Shown: positions 61,201 through 64,000 of the stretch, piece after piece | Position numbering within the stretch: position 1 is the first letter of the stretch | How the letters are laid out: the number at the start of each line of letters is the position of its first letter | Source of the DNA: Petrosia ficiformis | Lineage: Eukaryota; Porifera; Demospongiae; Haplosclerida; Petrosiidae | Assembly: GCA_947044365.1 (NCBI GenBank) | Contig: OX345643.1 | Coordinates: forward strand, 3,278,501-3,342,500 | DNA length: 64,000 nt | Direction: 5' to 3' | Translations under genes and position numbers: made by a program | Notes under the pieces: model-generated | Told to the model about the DNA's origin: nothing | Seen by the model: only the letters and a program-made list of their open reading frames with translations | Databases searched by the model: none

Positions 61201-64000
61201 GTATATATCTATCTATCCTTATAAACCTGTATTTATTTATATCCCTTTATCTAAGCATGTATTTATCCATGGATCTAATTCTTATGTGCACATTTATCTA
61301 CATAATTATTCTTCTTATAGATCTATCTATCGATTTATATAGTGTGCTATCTATTTATCCATCTAATTCTTTCACTATCATTCTATCTATCTACCTATTT
61401 ACGTATCTATTCATCTTTCTATATATATAAACATTTATTGTCCATGTATCTATCCATCCATCCATCCATCCATCTCTCCATCCTTCCATCCATTCATTCA
61501 AATTTTCATCCATTCATTAAATCAAATGCCCATTCATCCATCCATCCATCCATCCATCCAATAGTCTATCTATCTATATTAATGAAGTTCTATCAATTAT
61601 TCTATTTTTGTATCTATTTATATATTTATCTGTCTAATTTCTATCTCAGTCTGTCTGACTGTTTGTCTGTCAGTCAGAGTGTTTCTCTGTCTGTTCGTTT
61701 GTCTGTTTCTACCTATCTACTTATGAATTTCTTTACGTATCCATTTATCTGTATATGTATGTATGTCCTGTCTATCCTGTCTATCTTGACTAACCTGTCT
61801 ATCCTGTTTATCTTGTCTATCCTGTCAATCTTGTCGATCCTGTCTATCAGGTTTCTCTTCACTATCCTGTCTCTCCGGTTTGTCTTGTCTATCCTGTCTA
61901 TCCTGTCTATCCTGTCTATCCTGTCTATCCTCCAATTATACTCTGTCTATCGTGTGTATCCTGTCGATCTTGTCTATGCTGCCTATCCTGTCTATCCTGT
62001 CTATCATGACTATGCGGTCTATACTGTTTATCTGGACTATCTTGTCTACCATATCTCTCCTGTCTATCCTGTCTATCCTGTCTATCCTGCATGTGTATCC
62101 TGTCTATCTTTTCTACAAAGCCAATCCTTTCTATATTGTCTAGGTATTCATCTATCTATCTATCTATATATCTGTTTATTTATCGATCTATCCACGTCTC
62201 TTTCTATTTATTTATCTATATATTTATCTATATATCTATCTTTCTGTCTGCCTGTTTGTATGTCGGTCTATCTGTCTGTCTGTCTTACTATCTGTCTATC
62301 TGTTAATCTATCAAATCTATCTATCTATTTAAGTATCCATCTATCTATCTATCTATGTATTTATATATCTATCTCTATGTATTTAGCGAATTAACTATAT
62401 TTCTGTTTATCTATCTACGTAGCTATATACATTTCTATTTATTTATCTATCTAAGAATTGATTTCGCATATATGTGTCAATCTAAATTTGTAGGTATGTA
62501 TCTATCTATATTTCTATCTTTATATATATCTACATATGCATCTATCTATCTATATATCTATCTTCCTATCTATCTATCTAACTATCTATCTATCCACCCA
62601 CCCATGCATCCATCCATCCATCCATCAATCCATCCATCCATCCATCCATTCATCCATCTATCATTCCATCCATCCATCCATCTATCTATCTATCTCTCTA
62701 TCCTTCCGTCCGTCGGTCTGTCCGTCTGTCCATCATTCCGTCCGTCTAGCCGTCCATCCATCCGTCTGTCCCTCCGTCCTTCCGTTCGTTCGTCCTTCCG
62801 TCCGTTTGTCTGTCCGACCCTCTGTCCGACTGTTTGTCTGTCTTTCTGTCTGTCTATCTATCTGACTACTTATCTACATATCTAACTACATACCTATCTA
62901 CCTACTACCTATCTACCTATCTACATACCTACCAATCTACCTCTACACCTATCTACCTATTGACCTATCTACCTTTCTACCTATCTAACTGTCTACATTT
63001 CTACCTGTCTACCTTTCTACCTGTCTACCTCTCTACCTGTCTAACTGTCTACATGTCTAATTGTCTACCAGTCTACATGTTTACCTGTCTATGTGTCTAC
63101 TTGTCTACGTGTCTACCTATCTCTCTATCTAACTCTCTACCTATCTACCTACCTATTTATCTATCTAATCTATCTAGTTGTCTAACGAAACATGTCTCTG
63201 TCTGTGTGTCTATTTACTAAGCTATATAAGTAACTATTTATATGTATTGATCTCTTACCTATGTATCAATCTAAATTTGTTGGTATGTCACTATCAATAT
63301 CCTTATAAATCTAACAATCTATCTTTCTATCTATCTATCTATCTATCTATCTATGTATCTATACACCCACCTACCCATCCATCCATCCATCCAGCCATCA
63401 ATCCATCCATCCAACCATCTATCCTTCCATCCGTCCATCCATCTTTCCATCCATCCATCCATCCATCCATCCATGCATCCATCCATATCCATCCATCCAT
63501 CCATCCATCAATTCATCTACTCACGTACCAATCTACCCATTAACCCCTCTACCTATCTATTTTTCACCATATCTACAAGTCAAATTATCTACCTATCTAC
63601 CTATCTAACTATCTACCTATCTACCTACCTACCCATCTACATATATACCTATCTACCTATCTACATATCTACGTATCTACCTATCTACATATCTACTTAT
63701 CTACATATCTACCTATCTACATATCTACCTATCTACCTATCTACATATCTACTTCTCTACCTCTCTACCTCTCTACATCTCTACCTCTCTACCTCCCTAC
63801 CTATCTACCTATCTACCTATCTACATATCTACTTCTCTACCTCTCTACCTCCTACCTCTCTACATCTCTACCTCTCTACCTCTCTACATCTTTACCTATC
63901 TACCTATCTATGTATCTACCAATCTACCTGCTTATCTTTCTATCTAATCTATCTATTTATCACACGAAACATGTCTCTGTCTTTGTGTCTAACTAGTAAG
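61201..64000. repeat. Simple-repeat tail of copy III, running off the window
   Basis: CTAT, CCAT, CTGTCTATC decamers (61,765-62,090), CCGTC-rich stretch (62,704-62,830) and CTAC/CTAT arrays. An anchor cgaaacatgtctctgtct appears at about 63,185 and 63,965, suggesting a further unit of about 780 bp. No gene. Confidence 0.8.

Overview
This window is eukaryotic, from an AT-rich, repeat-dominated animal genome. Coding remnants carry short introns of about 50-70 bp with canonical GT/AG borders, and the mobile-element remnants belong to families common in basal metazoans. A demosponge or a similar marine invertebrate is my best guess, but it rests on gene-family impressions only. I found no bacterial genes, rRNA, tRNA or CRISPR array.

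Layout. 1-13 kb is mixed host/accessory DNA. It holds the 3' end of a spliced plus-strand gene (85-410), a broken intronless copy of a large multi-domain gene with a FEN1/XPG-like (PIN-like) nuclease region (2016-6501), a foldback element, and exon-like segments of one or two minus-strand spliced genes (about 7.0-12.6 kb) with dispersed repeats in their introns. 13.3-18.8 kb is a decayed P-element/THAP9-type transposon. It has a multi-exon transposase remnant (+), a convergent second gene remnant (-), and just beyond that a 35-codon ORF carrying the catalytic-cysteine box of a ubiquitin-specific protease. The transposase is split by a 439-bp element. Treating CATAA as the target-site duplication restores its reading frame.

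18.9-24.4 kb is a satellite of about 165 bp that switches strand several times. It contains two more copies of the element that split the transposase. The largest, 1.1 kb, carries an ORF with 22-residue repeats behind a promoter-like block. 24.5-28 kb has a 1.1-kb direct duplication that doubled a 56-bp micro-exon. 29.2-36.2 kb is a second satellite (about 178 bp) folded into a near-identical palindrome with arms of about 2 kb centred near 33,390.

36.2-64 kb is dominated by tetranucleotide arrays (CTAT, CTAC/CTAT, CTGT, CCAT), a 10-bp minisatellite, and three copies of a non-coding segment of about 5 kb. Copy I carries a private 335-bp TIR insertion. Copy II carries a private 596-bp piggyBac-type insertion. 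In both cases the other copies preserve the empty site. The long Tyr-Leu-Ser-Ile and Ile-Leu-Ser open frames here are microsatellite artefacts.

No intact, confidently functional protein-coding gene lies wholly inside the window. Most recognisable coding sequence is transposon-derived or decayed. The history visible here is nested insertion, satellite amplification, inversion and segmental duplication. Family assignments come from motifs I recognise; I ran no database search.
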